A stretch of 64,000 nt of DNA from Comamonas denitrificans (GCF_017368815.1 NZ_JAFNME010000003.1:62001-126000), one strand, 5' to 3'. Counted from the first letter of the stretch, positions 45,384-55,235 are shown. Notes: generated from the letters alone by a model not told the origin. Program-made: numbers and translations.

Positions 45384-45698
45384 ATGCATAAATTGACTTC
45401 TGCCGAATTACCAGCCGCCTTGGCCCAGGTGCCGCACTGGCGCTACCAAGACGAGCGCGGTGGGTTGATTGCCCGCCAATTTGTTTTTCATGATTTTGTT
45501 CAAGCCATGGGATTTATGACCCAGGTGGCCTTGGTCGCCGAGCGCAGCAACCATCATCCGGAATGGTTCAATGTGTACAACCGGGTGGAGGTGGTGCTCA
45601 CCACCCATGACGTGCAGGGCTTGTCGCAGCGCGATATTGATTTGGCCCAAGCGATGGAGCGCATTGCCGCAGCGTGGCCTCCGCAGGAGCCGGCATGA
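45384..45698 (+). CDS. phhB: Pterin-4a-carbinolamine dehydratase
   Basis: The 104-residue enzyme dehydrates the 4a-carbinolamine formed by phenylalanine hydroxylase. The signature ERSNHHPEWFNVYNRVEVVL is intact. It starts 18 bp after hppD with AAGGAG 7 nt upstream, and its stop overlaps the phhA start (ATGA). Confidence 0.94.
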   Translation: MHKLTSAELPAALAQVPHWRYQDERGGLIARQFVFHDFVQAMGFMTQVALVAERSNHHPEWFNVYNRVEVVLTTHDVQGLSQRDIDLAQAMERIAAAWPPQEPA

Positions 45699-46570
45699 GT
45701 GCTGAAAAGCATGGATTGGCTGCCGCCAGCTACCAGCCCCAGCGCCCAGATTGGACGATTGAGCAACACTGGCAGCACTACAGCGCTGAAGAGCACGCCA
45801 CCTGGAAAACCTTGTTTGAGCGGCAAAGCCGTCTATTGCCTGGGCGGGCTTGCGATGCATTCATGCAGGGCTTGCAGGCGCTGGCGATGAGTGCTGAGCA
45901 CATTCCGAATTTTGAGCAGCTCTCCGAAGAGCTTATGCGCCACACCGGCTGGCAAGTCGTGGCAGTGCCGGGTTTGGTGCCTGATGAGGTGTTTTTTGAC
46001 CACTTGGCCCACCGGCGTTTTCCGGCGGGGCAGTTTATTCGGCGCAGTGACCAGCTCGATTACTTGCAAGAGCCGGACGTTTTTCACGATGTGTTTGGCC
46101 ATGTGCCCATGCTCATGCACCCGGTGATGGCTGACTTTATGCAGGCTTATGGCCAGGGGGGGCTGAAAGCCCAATCTCTGGGCTTGCTTGACCAATTGGC
46201 ACGGGTGTATTGGTACACCGTGGAGTTTGGGCTGGTGCAGCAAAGCGATGGGTTGCGCATCTACGGGGCCGGAATTGTGTCCTCGGCGACCGAATCGGTC
46301 TTTGCCCTGGAGAGCGACTCGCCCCACCGTATCCGGTTCGACCTCGATCGGGTCTTGCGCACCCAGTATCGGATTGATGATTTTCAAGAAATTTACTTTG
46401 TCCTGCCCGACCTGGCGGACCTGTTGAACTTGGCCCGCATTGACTTTAAACCCCATTACGAACGGGTGCGTGGGGCACCAAGCCATCTGCCAGGTGTTAT
46501 CGTCCCGGGCGATCAAGTGCTGACCCAGGGAACGGGGCAGTACCACCACGCACAAGGAGACCGACCGTGA
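45695..46570 (+). CDS. phhA: Phenylalanine 4-monooxygenase
   Basis: Tetrahydrobiopterin-type pterin-dependent iron enzyme converting phenylalanine to tyrosine. The 291-residue product has the iron ligands H131 and H136 in HDVFGHVPM and E177 in VYWYTVEFGL. The length fits monomeric bacterial PhhA without a regulatory domain. The ATG overlaps the phhB stop by 4 nt, and its stop overlaps a GTG start of the SDR gene, so all three are translationally coupled. Confidence 0.95.
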   Translation: MSAEKHGLAAASYQPQRPDWTIEQHWQHYSAEEHATWKTLFERQSRLLPGRACDAFMQGLQALAMSAEHIPNFEQLSEELMRHTGWQVVAVPGLVPDEVFFDHLAHRRFPAGQFIRRSDQLDYLQEPDVFHDVFGHVPMLMHPVMADFMQAYGQGGLKAQSLGLLDQLARVYWYTVEFGLVQQSDGLRIYGAGIVSSATESVFALESDSPHRIRFDLDRVLRTQYRIDDFQEIYFVLPDLADLLNLARIDFKPHYERVRGAPSHLPGVIVPGDQVLTQGTGQYHHAQGDRP

Positions 46571-47271
46571 AGCGCAGCCACAAAAAAACCGCCTTAATCA
46601 CCGGGGCTACAGGCCAATTGGGCTGGGCGGTGGCCAATTTTTTGCATGACCAAGGCTGGCGCTTGTTGCTCTTGGCCCGCAACGGGCAGGCCATGCAGCT
46701 GGCCTTTGGGCATTTGCCCGATGTGGTGTTGCTGGATGTGGATTTGACCCAGCGCGAGGCCTTGATTGCGCGGGTGCAAGCCGCTTTGGGGCAAGAGGCG
46801 CACCTGGATGCCGTGTGCCATCTGGCCGGCGGTTTTCATATGGGCGATGGGGTTGATGCGCTCTCGCTGCCAACGTGGGAGTACTTGCTCAACCTCAATA
46901 CCACCAGCTTTTTGAATTTGGCCGCCGCCGTGGTGCCTACGCTCAAGCAGCAAGGCGCTGGCCATGTGGTCACGGTCGGGGCGGCTGCAGCCGCCCGCGG
47001 ACAGGCCCACATGGGGGCCTATTGCGCAGCCAAAAGCGCCTTGCAGCGGCTGACCGAAGCCTTGTCGGCCGAGCTGAAAATGGACGGCATCAATGTCAAT
47101 TGCGTGCTGCCTACCGTGCTCGATACGCCAGACAACCGCGCCGCCATGCCCGATGCCAACCCCGCCACGTGGGTGCAGCCCAAGGACTTGGCCGAGGTGA
47201 TTGGCTTTTTAATCACGGACGGAGCGCGGGCCATTCATGGTGCGGCCATTCCAGTGGCAGGGCGCGTGTAG
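46567..47271 (+). CDS. SDR-family oxidoreductase, candidate quinonoid dihydropteridine reductase
   Basis: The 234-residue SDR has an N-terminal Rossmann fold (ALITGATGQLG) and the Y152-x3-K156 pair in AYCAAKSAL; the usual catalytic serine is replaced in VTVGAA. LPTVLDTPDNRAAMPDA at 181-197 and the CHLAGGF segment strongly recall mammalian QDPR (LPVTLDTPMNRKSMPEA). It starts with GTG inside the phhA stop, so it would regenerate tetrahydropterin for PhhA. General SDR annotation remains the safe fallback. Confidence 0.8.
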   Translation: MKRSHKKTALITGATGQLGWAVANFLHDQGWRLLLLARNGQAMQLAFGHLPDVVLLDVDLTQREALIARVQAALGQEAHLDAVCHLAGGFHMGDGVDALSLPTWEYLLNLNTTSFLNLAAAVVPTLKQQGAGHVVTVGAAAAARGQAHMGAYCAAKSALQRLTEALSAELKMDGINVNCVLPTVLDTPDNRAAMPDANPATWVQPKDLAEVIGFLITDGARAIHGAAIPVAGRV

Positions 47272-47331
47272 CCGAGGTGTTTTTCGGGGGGCTTTGTCAG
47301 CACCGAGTCAGAGTACTGAAATTGAGTATTG

Positions 47332-47356
47332 ATATCTTATATAAGACATAAGACAA
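47332..47356. promoter_or_regulatory. 25-bp palindromic operator upstream of mdh, identical to the one upstream of gntR
   Basis: Exact copy of 43393-43417, with core TCTTATATAAGA. It lies 119-143 bp before the mdh ATG. Confidence 0.75.
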
Positions 47357-47474
47357 ATTGACCGAAGGCCTTAATCGGCGTTAAACTCTGCGCCTGACGG
47401 TGGTGCTTGTAACCGGTTGGTATCTGAAGCAAGCAGCCACCGCGCTGTTTACCACCCACTCGGAGTTCTCATCC

Positions 47475-48461
47475 ATGAGCAAAGCACCTGTTCGCGTCGC
47501 CGTCACCGGCGCTGCTGGCCAAATCGGTTACGCCCTGTTGTTCCGCATCGCCTCGGGCGAAATGCTGGGCAAAGACCAGCCCGTCATCCTGCAACTGCTG
47601 GAAATTCCTGACGAAAAAGCCCAGAACGCCTTGAAGGGCGTGATCATGGAACTCGAAGACTGTGCTTTCCCCCTGCTGGCTGGCATCGAGGCCCACGCCG
47701 ACCCCATGACCGCCTTCAAAGACACCGACTACGCCCTGCTGGTCGGTGCCCGTCCGCGCGGCCCCGGTATGGAGCGCTCGGACCTGCTGGCGGCCAATGC
47801 CCAAATCTTTACCGCCCAGGGCAAGGCCCTGAACGCTGTGGCCAGCCGCAACGTCAAAGTGCTGGTGGTTGGCAACCCCGCCAACACCAACGCCTACATC
47901 GCCATGAAGTCGGCCCCCGATCTGCCGGCGAAAAACTTCACCGCCATGCTGCGCCTGGACCACAACCGCGCCGCTTCGCAACTGGCTGCCAAAACCGGCA
48001 CCAAAGTGGGCGATATCCGCAAACTGACCGTGTGGGGCAACCACTCGCCCACCATGTACGCTGACTACCGCTTTGCTACCGTCAATGGCGAAAGCATCAA
48101 AGACAAAATCAACGACCAAGTGTGGAACAAAGACGTGTTCCTGCCCACCGTGGGCAAGCGCGGCGCCGCCATCATTGCAGCGCGTGGCCTGTCGTCGGCC
48201 GCCTCGGCAGCCAACGCTGCCATTGACCACATGCGCGACTGGGCCCTGGGCTCCAACGGCGAATGGGTGACCATGGGCGTGCCTTCCAATGGCGAGTACG
48301 GCATTCCTGCCGGCATCGTGTTTGGCTTCCCCGTGACCACCGAAAACGGCGAGTACAAAATCGTCGAAGGCCTGGAAATTGACGCGTTCTCGCAAGAGTG
48401 CATCAACACCACCTTGGCCGAGCTGCAAGGCGAACAAGACGGTGTAAAACACCTGCTCTGA
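47475..48461 (+). CDS. mdh: Malate dehydrogenase
   Basis: The 328-residue NAD-dependent enzyme of the TCA cycle has the dinucleotide site [20 protein letters not shown], the substrate loop [26 protein letters not shown] and [13 protein letters not shown] with the active histidine. The ATG at 47475 ([12 protein letters not shown]) is used; upstream codons of the open frame are not family-like. It is preceded by the GntR-type operator and begins the mdh / CoA ester lyase / acnB run. Confidence 0.95.
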   Translation: MSKAPVRVAVTGAAGQIGYALLFRIASGEMLGKDQPVILQLLEIPDEKAQNALKGVIMELEDCAFPLLAGIEAHADPMTAFKDTDYALLVGARPRGPGMERSDLLAANAQIFTAQGKALNAVASRNVKVLVVGNPANTNAYIAMKSAPDLPAKNFTAMLRLDHNRAASQLAAKTGTKVGDIRKLTVWGNHSPTMYADYRFATVNGESIKDKINDQVWNKDVFLPTVGKRGAAIIAARGLSSAASAANAAIDHMRDWALGSNGEWVTMGVPSNGEYGIPAGIVFGFPVTTENGEYKIVEGLEIDAFSQECINTTLAELQGEQDGVKHLL

Positions 48462-48467
48462 TAAAGC

Positions 48468-48546
48468 AGAGCTGTTTCCGCTGGTAAACAAAGGATTTCA
48501 AGGTTTTTAAGCCTTGAAATCCTTGATTTAAAAGCGGTAATAGCTC
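48468..48546. repeat. Dispersed palindromic repeat, full copy, after mdh
   Basis: Outer arms AGAGCTGTTTCCGCTGGTAA and AAAAGCGGTAATAGCT surround perfect inner arms GGATTTCAAGG and CCTTGAAATCC with an 8-nt loop. A T-run follows, so it may double as the mdh terminator. Confidence 0.8.
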
Positions 48547-48643
48547 CTTTTTTTAGAGAAATGCTGCAACGGTTTTTGATCAAAAAAACCGTTGCACCAT
48601 TGCTTTATCCGCTTTTCTTTTTGGCTTTTTGCTTTGCTCCTGC

Positions 48644-49669
48644 ATGACCACGACCTCGCACCCCCAAGACATTTTGCTCGGCGCCCAAGCGGCCGCCCCC
48701 GTCTTGCCCGTGTGCGATCACTTCAGTGGCCAGCCTGAGCGCATGCGCAAAAGCCTGCAATTGCAGGCGCAAATGACCGCCGAGCTGGGGCGCTGCGTAT
48801 TCGATGTCACCCTCGACTGCGAAGATGGCGCCACGGTGGGGCAAGAAGTGGCCCATGCCAATGCGGTCGCGGCCTTGGTGCGCGAACATGCTGCCGCACA
48901 CCCCGATGCCCGTATCGCCGTGCGCGTGCATGCGCTGGACCATCCCGCCTTTGTCGATGATGTGGCCCGCATCGTCGGCCAAGTGGGCGACAAGCTCACC
49001 CACGTCATGCTGCCCAAGGCAGAAACTGTCGATCAAGTCGATTGGGTGGCCCGGGCGCTGGACCGCGCCTATGGTCCGCGCCTGCCCTTGCATGTGCTGA
49101 TTGAATCGCCCGCCGCGGTGCAGCAAGCTTTTGCCATCGCCGCCCACCCGCGCGTGCAAAGCATCAGTTTTGGGCTGATGGACTTTGTCTCAGCCCACGG
49201 CGGTGCCATTCCCGCCAGCGCCATGGGCGTGCAAGGCCAGTTCGAGCACCCCCTGGTGCTGCGGGCCAAGCTGGAAATTGCCGCCGCTTGCCATGCCCAC
49301 GGCAAAGTAGCTTCGCACTGCGTAGTGACCGAATTTAAAGACACCGCTGCGCTGACCCAAGCCGCCCGCCAAGCCAGCCAACGCCTGGGGTACACCCGCA
49401 TGTGGAGCATTCACCCGGCGCAAATTCGGCCCATCGTGGCCGCGTTTGCCCCGGCAGCCGATGCCGTGGCCACGGCCGCAGCGATTTTGCTGGCGGCCGA
49501 AAGCGCCCACTGGGGCCCCATCAGCCATGAAGGGGTTTTGCACGATCGCGCCAGCTACCGCTATTACTGGCAAGTATTGCAACGCGCAGCGCAAACCGGG
49601 CTGACTTTGCCCGACAATGTGCGCCGCTGGTTTGCCGAGGATGGCCAGCCAGTTGCATCCCATTGTTAA
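48644..49669 (+). CDS. HpcH/HpaI (CitE-like) CoA ester lyase family protein
   Basis: The 341-residue aldolase-like protein has the CitE/malyl-CoA lyase pattern: VFDVTLDCEDGATVGQE, VMLPKAETVDQVDWVA, LHVLIESPAAVQQAF and SISFGLMDFVSAH, with acidic Mg-binding residues. It could cleave a malyl-, citramalyl- or similar CoA thioester, but the substrate is unknown. The ATG at 48644 (MTTTSHPQDILLGAQ) is chosen. It stands between mdh and acnB, an arrangement I recall from other Comamonadaceae. Confidence 0.85.
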   Translation: MTTTSHPQDILLGAQAAAPVLPVCDHFSGQPERMRKSLQLQAQMTAELGRCVFDVTLDCEDGATVGQEVAHANAVAALVREHAAAHPDARIAVRVHALDHPAFVDDVARIVGQVGDKLTHVMLPKAETVDQVDWVARALDRAYGPRLPLHVLIESPAAVQQAFAIAAHPRVQSISFGLMDFVSAHGGAIPASAMGVQGQFEHPLVLRAKLEIAAACHAHGKVASHCVVTEFKDTAALTQAARQASQRLGYTRMWSIHPAQIRPIVAAFAPAADAVATAAAILLAAESAHWGPISHEGVLHDRASYRYYWQVLQRAAQTGLTLPDNVRRWFAEDGQPVASHC

Positions 49670-49693
49670 GAGAGAAATTTCGCTGGAGTTTGT

Positions 49694-50293
49694 ATGAAAC
49701 ACCTGGTTGCCTCCACCCTATTGCTGTTGCCCCTGTGGGCCATCGCTGCGCCAGCCACCCCCGCCCCTGCCGCTAAAAAAGCCCCAGCCGCCACAGCCAA
49801 GGCACCGGCCAAGGCCCCGGTGAAGAAAACCGTCGCCAAAGCGCCCGCCAAGGCACCGGCCAAAGCCCCCGCCAAAAAAGCCGCTGCTGCTGCAGCCGTT
49901 GGAGGGGCCGCCGCTGTGGCCAGCGCTGGCGCGGCCGATCAGCCCTTGACCGCAGAAGCCCTGGCCATTGCCGAGCAGGTACACACCGGCACGATTGGCT
50001 GCGAGCTGGGCAAGCATGTGAACGTGGAGCGCGATGGCGGCAAGCCCGGTTATTTCAAAGTCACCGGCAACGGCTTTAACTACCACATGAGCCCGGTGGT
50101 CACCTCCACCGGTGCTGTGCGTTTGGAAGACACCCGTGCCGGCGCTGTGTGGCTGCAGATTGCCAACAAATCGATGCTGATGAACCAGAAGATTGGTCAG
50201 CGTCTGGCCGACGAATGCATGAGCACAGCCCAGTTGCAAGTGGCCGAAGCGCTCAAGAAAAACCCCCTGCCCAACCTGCTGGAAGGGCGCTAG
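49694..50293 (+). CDS. Exported protein of unknown function with KAPAKAP repeats
   Basis: The 199-residue product has a signal peptide (HLVASTLLLLPLWAIAA), an Ala/Lys/Pro low-complexity segment at about residues 22-65 with repeated KAPAKAP, and a conserved-looking C-terminal domain (VHTGTIGCELGKHVNVERDG, GNGFNYHMSPVVTSTGAVRL, MLMNQKIGQRLADEC). I do not recognise the domain. Two cysteines could form a disulfide. It sits between the CoA ester lyase and acnB, 58 bp before acnB. Confidence 0.7.
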   Translation: MKHLVASTLLLLPLWAIAAPATPAPAAKKAPAATAKAPAKAPVKKTVAKAPAKAPAKAPAKKAAAAAAVGGAAAVASAGAADQPLTAEALAIAEQVHTGTIGCELGKHVNVERDGGKPGYFKVTGNGFNYHMSPVVTSTGAVRLEDTRAGAVWLQIANKSMLMNQKIGQRLADECMSTAQLQVAEALKKNPLPNLLEGR

Positions 50294-50350
50294 GGGCCGC
50301 AAGTTTTTACGTTTATCCCTTTTATACAACTACCTTTGGAGAGAGCAAGC

Positions 50351-52945
50351 ATGTTGCAAGCCTACCGTGAACACGTGGCCGAACGCGCCAAGTTGGGCAT
50401 CCCCCCCTTGGCCCTGGATGCCAAACAAGTGGCCGATGTGATCGAGCTGATCAAGAACCCGCCCGCCGGTGAAGAAGCCTTTTTGCTGGACTTGCTCACC
50501 CACCGCGTGCCGCCCGGCGTGGACGATGCGGCCAAGGTCAAGGCCAGCTTCCTGGCCGCTGTGGCCCATGGTGACATTCAAGTTGGCCTGATCTCCAAAG
50601 CCAAGGCCACCGAGCTGCTGGGCACCATGGTCGGTGGCTACAACGTACACCCCCTGATCGAGTTGCTGGACGACGCCGAAGTGGCCGTCGTGGCGGCTGA
50701 AGCGCTGAAAAAGACGCTGTTGATGTTTGACTACTTCAACGACGTGGCCGACAAAGCCAAGGCCGGCAACGCCAAGGCCAAAGAAGTGATGCAGTCCTGG
50801 GCCGATGCCGAGTGGTTCACCAGCCGCCCCAAAGTGGCCGAGAAAATCACCGTCACCGTGTTCAAGGTGCCCGGCGAGACCAACACCGACGACCTGTCGC
50901 CCGCCCCGGATGCCACCACGCGCCCTGACATCCCCATGCACTACCTGGCGATGCTGAAAAACGCACGCCCCGATGCCGCCTTCAAGCCTGAGCAAGATGG
51001 CGTGCGCGGCCCCATCCAGTTCATCGAAGACCTGAAGAAAAAAGGCCACACCGTGGCCTACGTCGGCGACGTGGTGGGCACCGGCTCCAGCCGTAAATCG
51101 GCCACCAACAGCGTGATCTGGGCCACCGGCGAAGACATCCCCTTTGTGCCCAACAAGCGCTTTGGCGGTGTAACGCTGGGCGGCAAGATTGCCCCCATCT
51201 TCTTCAATACCCAAGAAGATTCTGGCTCGCTGCCCATCGAAGTGGACGTTTCCAAGATGGAAATGGGCGATGTCATCGACATCTTCCCCTACGAAGGCAA
51301 GATCGAAAAAGACGGCACCAAGATTGCCGACTTCCAGCTCAAGAGCCAAGTGCTGCTGGACGAAGTGCAAGCCGGTGGCCGCATCAACCTGATCATTGGC
51401 CGCGCCCTGACCGCCAAAGCCCGCGAAACCCTGGGGCTGCCCGCTTCCACCGTTTTCCGCCTGCCGCAAGCACCGGCCGAAACCAAGGCTGGCTTTACCC
51501 TGGCGCAAAAAATGGTGGGCCGCGCCTGCGGTCTGCCTGAAGGCCAAGGCGTGCGCCCCGGCACTTACTGCGAACCCAAGATGACCACCGTGGGCTCGCA
51601 AGACACCACCGGCCCGATGACCCGCGACGAGCTGAAAGACTTGGCCTGCCTGGGCTTCTCGGCCGACATGGTGATGCAGTCGTTCTGCCACACCGCCGCC
51701 TACCCCAAGCCGGTGGACGTGAAAACCCACCGCACCCTGCCCGACTTCATCAGCAGCCGTGGTGGCGTGTCGCTGCGCCCTGGCGACGGCGTGATCCACA
51801 GCTGGCTCAACCGCCTGCTGCTGCCCGATACCGTGGGCACGGGCGGTGACTCGCACACGCGTTTCCCGATTGGTATTTCCTTCCCTGCAGGCTCGGGCCT
51901 GGTGGCCTTTGGTGCCGCCACTGGTGTGATGCCGCTGGACATGCCCGAATCGGTGCTGGTGCGCTTCAAGGGCGAGCTGCAGCCGGGCGTGACCCTGCGC
52001 GATCTGGTGCATGCCATCCCGCTGTACGCCATCAAGGCCGGTTTGCTCACGGTGGCCAAGGCGGGCAAGAAGAACATTTTCTCGGGCCGCATTCTGGAAA
52101 TCGAAGGTCTGCCCAAGCTGAAAGTGGAGCAAGCGTTTGAACTGTCCGACGCTTCGGCCGAGCGCTCGGCTGCTGGTTGCACGATCAAGCTGGACAAAGA
52201 GCCGGTCATCGAGTACCTGAAGTCCAACATCGTGCTGATGCAGAACATGATCGCCGACGGCTACCAGGACGCCAAGACCCTGCAACGCCGCATCGAAAAA
52301 GTGCAAGCCTGGCTGGACAACCCCCAGCTGCTGGAAGCCGACAAAGATGCCGAGTACGCCGCCGTGATCGAGATCGACCTGGCCGACATCAAAGAGCCCA
52401 TCGTTTGCTGCCCGAACGATCCGGACGACGCCAAGTTCCTGTCCGAAGTGTCCGGCACCAAGATCGACGAGGCCTTCATCGGTTCGTGCATGACCAACAT
52501 TGGCCACTTCCGCGCCGCAGCCAAGCTGCTGGGCGGGCAGCGCGACATTCCGGCCAAGCTGTGGGTGGCCCCGCCGACCAAGATGGACGAGAGCGAGCTG
52601 ATCAAAGAAGGCCACTACGCCGCTTTTGGCACGGCCGGTGCGCGTACCGAGCTGCCCGGCTGCTCGCTGTGCATGGGCAACCAGGCGCAGGTGCATGAAG
52701 GCGCCACGGTGATTTCTACCTCCACCCGCAACTTCCCCAACCGCTTGGGCCGCAACACCAACGTGTTCCTGGGCTCGGCCGAACTGACCGCCATCGCCGC
52801 CCGTCTGGGCAAGCTGCCCACCCCGGCCGAGTACCTGGCCGAGATGGGCGTGATCGATGCCGACAAGGCCAGCGTCTACCGCTACATGAACTTCAATGAA
52901 ATTGAAGAGTATGTGGAAAATGCCAAGAACGCTGCTGTTGCCTGA
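50351..52945 (+). CDS. acnB: Aconitate hydratase B
   Basis: The 864-residue TCA aconitase starts [20 protein letters not shown] (HEAT-like domain), followed by the swivel domain with [12 protein letters not shown] and the catalytic domains with [12 protein letters not shown] and [12 protein letters not shown] carrying cluster cysteines. AcnB domain order is swapped relative to AcnA/AcnD. GGAGAG lies 7 nt before the ATG at 50351. A strong terminator follows. Confidence 0.97.
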   Translation: MLQAYREHVAERAKLGIPPLALDAKQVADVIELIKNPPAGEEAFLLDLLTHRVPPGVDDAAKVKASFLAAVAHGDIQVGLISKAKATELLGTMVGGYNVHPLIELLDDAEVAVVAAEALKKTLLMFDYFNDVADKAKAGNAKAKEVMQSWADAEWFTSRPKVAEKITVTVFKVPGETNTDDLSPAPDATTRPDIPMHYLAMLKNARPDAAFKPEQDGVRGPIQFIEDLKKKGHTVAYVGDVVGTGSSRKSATNSVIWATGEDIPFVPNKRFGGVTLGGKIAPIFFNTQEDSGSLPIEVDVSKMEMGDVIDIFPYEGKIEKDGTKIADFQLKSQVLLDEVQAGGRINLIIGRALTAKARETLGLPASTVFRLPQAPAETKAGFTLAQKMVGRACGLPEGQGVRPGTYCEPKMTTVGSQDTTGPMTRDELKDLACLGFSADMVMQSFCHTAAYPKPVDVKTHRTLPDFISSRGGVSLRPGDGVIHSWLNRLLLPDTVGTGGDSHTRFPIGISFPAGSGLVAFGAATGVMPLDMPESVLVRFKGELQPGVTLRDLVHAIPLYAIKAGLLTVAKAGKKNIFSGRILEIEGLPKLKVEQAFELSDASAERSAAGCTIKLDKEPVIEYLKSNIVLMQNMIADGYQDAKTLQRRIEKVQAWLDNPQLLEADKDAEYAAVIEIDLADIKEPIVCCPNDPDDAKFLSEVSGTKIDEAFIGSCMTNIGHFRAAAKLLGGQRDIPAKLWVAPPTKMDESELIKEGHYAAFGTAGARTELPGCSLCMGNQAQVHEGATVISTSTRNFPNRLGRNTNVFLGSAELTAIAARLGKLPTPAEYLAEMGVIDADKASVYRYMNFNEIEEYVENAKNAAVA

Positions 52946-52970
52946 TAGGCCACGGTTGCGGTAACGCGCA

Positions 52971-53003
52971 AACCCCGCCAGACAGTGCGTCTGGCGGGGT
53001 TTT
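52971..53003. terminator. Bidirectional terminator between acnB and proX
   Basis: AACCCCGCCAGA and TCTGGCGGGGTT form a perfect 12-bp stem with a 7-nt loop, followed by TTTTTTT. Confidence 0.9.
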
Positions 53004-53004
53004 T

Positions 53005-54099
53005 TTATTTGGCTGCGGCGGCCAAGGCCTGAGCGATCCAGCCATCAAAGGTGGCCTGGTGGGCTTTGATCCAGCCATCGACGTGGCGCTGCACGTCGGC
53101 ATCCTTGTTTTCGCCCTGGCTCATCAGGTGGTTTTGCGCGTTGATGTCGGCCAGAGGCAGGCGCATGATTTCAAACAGCTTGGCGGCGGCTGGGTTGGCA
53201 TCTGTCCACGCCTTGTTGGCGACGATTTGCTGTTTGTTCACGACAAAACCGTAGTTCTTGCCGTTGGGCAAGGTGGTGTCCAGCCCTTTTTGTTCCCCTG
53301 GCATGGCGGAAAAGGGCACTTCCAGCCACACCACATCTTTGCCAGGGATGAGTTCGTTGCTCACCCAGTACGGTGTCCAGGTGTAATAAAGGACGGGTTT
53401 GCCCGCCTTGAAGCGCGCCAGGGTGTCGGCAATCAGGGCTGCGTAGTTGCCTTGCTGGTGGGTGATGGTGGGGCGCAATATATACGCATCCAAATGGTGT
53501 TCGACCACGGCCTCGCAGCCCCAGCCTGGGGTGCAGCCGGCCAGGTCGGCTTTGCCATCGCCGTCCGTGTCGAACAGGGCCGCCAGCTTGGGGTCTTGCA
53601 GCTGGGCGATGTTGGTGATGTTGTAGTGGTCGGCGGTTTTCTTATCGATCAGATAGCCCTGGGCGGCGTTGCTGATGTATTCGCCTTGGCGGTAGAACTT
53701 GGCATCGCCGCCCGCATTTTTATAAAAGTCGGCGTGCAGCGGGTTCCAGTGCGAGGCGATGAAGGTGGCATCCCCAGCAGCAATCGACATGTAGGCGGTG
53801 GGGTAGTCCACGTCCTTGTAGGGCTGGACGGTGTAGCCCAGTTGCTCTAGCGCCCGCATGACCAGCAGGTGCTGGAAGTTTTCTTCCGGAACCGGATTTT
53901 TCACGGGTTTGACGGTGATGCCTTTGCCAGGCAGCGCATCGGCCGCGTAGGCATGGCTGCCCAATGTGCTGCCGGTGTAGGCCATGAAGGCCAGGCCGCA
54001 ACTGATGGCCAGTGTTTTGCACACCTGGCCCAGCTTGCGGCCGCCGGGATGTGAGATGGTGGGATGGGTGCTGGGGGTGAAGCTTGAAAAAATACGCAT
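53005..54099 (-). CDS. proX: ProX-type glycine betaine/proline-binding protein, second copy
   Basis: The 364-residue binding protein has a longer leader than its neighbour ([20 protein letters not shown], then a hydrophobic stretch with [15 protein letters not shown]). The mature domain starts near [16 protein letters not shown] and shares [40 protein letters not shown] and [20 protein letters not shown] with the first copy. AAGGAG lies 11 nt upstream of the ATG at 54099. A terminator separates it from the first proX, so it may be made at a lower level. Confidence 0.9.
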   Translation of the reverse strand: MRIFSSFTPSTHPTISHPGGRKLGQVCKTLAISCGLAFMAYTGSTLGSHAYAADALPGKGITVKPVKNPVPEENFQHLLVMRALEQLGYTVQPYKDVDYPTAYMSIAAGDATFIASHWNPLHADFYKNAGGDAKFYRQGEYISNAAQGYLIDKKTADHYNITNIAQLQDPKLAALFDTDGDGKADLAGCTPGWGCEAVVEHHLDAYILRPTITHQQGNYAALIADTLARFKAGKPVLYYTWTPYWVSNELIPGKDVVWLEVPFSAMPGEQKGLDTTLPNGKNYGFVVNKQQIVANKAWTDANPAAAKLFEIMRLPLADINAQNHLMSQGENKDADVQRHVDGWIKAHQATFDGWIAQALAAAAK

Positions 54100-54138
54100 G
54101 CGCTGAAGGTCTCCTTGAATGTAAAAGTCAGGCAGGAT

Positions 54139-54171
54139 AAAAAAATGCCACTCCCAGGAAGGAAGTGGCAT
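54139..54171 (-). terminator. Terminator between the two proX genes
   Basis: On the minus strand ATGCCACT and AGTGGCAT pair around 11 nt and are followed by a run of T's. It lies 14 bp past the first proX stop. Confidence 0.7.
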
Positions 54172-54184
54172 GCGGGGGGATGCT

Positions 54185-55186
54185 TTACTTGGCGGCTGCT
54201 TTGGCTTTGGCAATCCAGCCATCAAACGTGGCCTGGTGGGCCTTGATCCAGCCATCGACGTGGCGCTCGATGTCGGTGGGCTTGTTCTGGCCTTGGCTCA
54301 TCAGGTGGTTTTGGGCGTTGATGTCGGCCACGGGCAGTTGCATGGTTTCAAACAGCGTGGCGGCCGCTGGGTTTTTCTCGGCCCAGGCTTTGTTGGCCAC
54401 GATTTGCTGGTTGTTCACCACAAAGCCGTAGTTTTTGCCGTTGGGCAGCTTGGTGTCCAGCCCTTTTTGCTCGCCGGGCAGCGAGGAAAAAGGCACCTCC
54501 AGCCAGACCACATCCTGGCCGGGCTTGAGTTCGTTGCTCACCCAGTAGGGCGTCCAAGTGTAGTAAAGCACGGGCTGGCCCGCTTTGAAGCGGGTGATGG
54601 TGTCCGCCATCAATGCCGAGTAGCTGCCCTGCTGGTGGGTGACGGTGCCGCGCAGTTGGTAGGCCTCCAGGTGGTGTTCAATCACCGCTTCGCAGCCCCA
54701 GCCGGGGTTGCAGCCAGTGAGGTCGGCCTTGCCATCGCCGTCGTTGTCAAAGATTTTGGCAATCGCCGGGTCTTTGAGCTGGTCAATGTGGGTGATCTTG
54801 TATTGGTCGGCGGTTTTCTTGTCGATCAAATACCCCTGGGCGGCATTGCCGGAGTAAATGCCTTTGCGAAACAGTTTGGCCTCGCCGCCGGCGTTTTTAA
54901 AGTAATCGGCGTGCAGGGGGTTCCAGTGGTCGGCCAAAAAGGTGGCATCGCCATTGCCAATGGCGACGTGGGCGGTGGGGTATTCCACTTCTTTGATGGG
55001 CTGCACCTCGTAGCCCAGTTGCTCCAGCGCTTTCATGACTAGCAGGGTTTGGAATGTTTCTTCGGCAATCGAGCTTTTCAGGGGCAGCACCGAGATGCCC
55101 TTGCCGGGCAGGTCAGCAGCGTGTGCGCTTAAGCCGGCCAGGGCCAGGGCGGCGGCAACGAGGGTGGGGCGGAAAAGTTTGTTCAT
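54185..55186 (-). CDS. proX: ProX-type glycine betaine/proline-binding protein, first copy
   Basis: The 333-residue protein has a signal peptide ([20 protein letters not shown]). The mature part shares the ProX pattern: [59 protein letters not shown], with aromatic box tryptophans for quaternary amines. It belongs to the proVWX set on the minus strand (proV, proW, proX) after a palindromic repeat. The substrate class (glycine betaine, proline betaine or carnitine) cannot be set from sequence. Confidence 0.92.
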   Translation of the reverse strand: MNKLFRPTLVAAALALAGLSAHAADLPGKGISVLPLKSSIAEETFQTLLVMKALEQLGYEVQPIKEVEYPTAHVAIGNGDATFLADHWNPLHADYFKNAGGEAKLFRKGIYSGNAAQGYLIDKKTADQYKITHIDQLKDPAIAKIFDNDGDGKADLTGCNPGWGCEAVIEHHLEAYQLRGTVTHQQGSYSALMADTITRFKAGQPVLYYTWTPYWVSNELKPGQDVVWLEVPFSSLPGEQKGLDTKLPNGKNYGFVVNNQQIVANKAWAEKNPAAATLFETMQLPVADINAQNHLMSQGQNKPTDIERHVDGWIKAHQATFDGWIAKAKAAAK

Positions 55187-55235
55187 CAGAGTCTCCTGTT
55201 CAACGAAGTGGGTGAAATAAATGCTTATTAAATAA

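Noticed and set aside
49790-49890. Tandem GCCAAGGCACCGGCC-like units as a possible CRISPR or satellite array
   Set aside because: They are codon-level repeats encoding KAPAKAP within a secreted protein, with no spacers.
50330-52696. Minus-strand open frame of 788 codons opposite acnB
   Set aside because: Shadow of acnB; the translation has no family motifs. The same applies to 58455-60500 opposite acs and to 22390-24171, 2185-3357 and 3137-4498.
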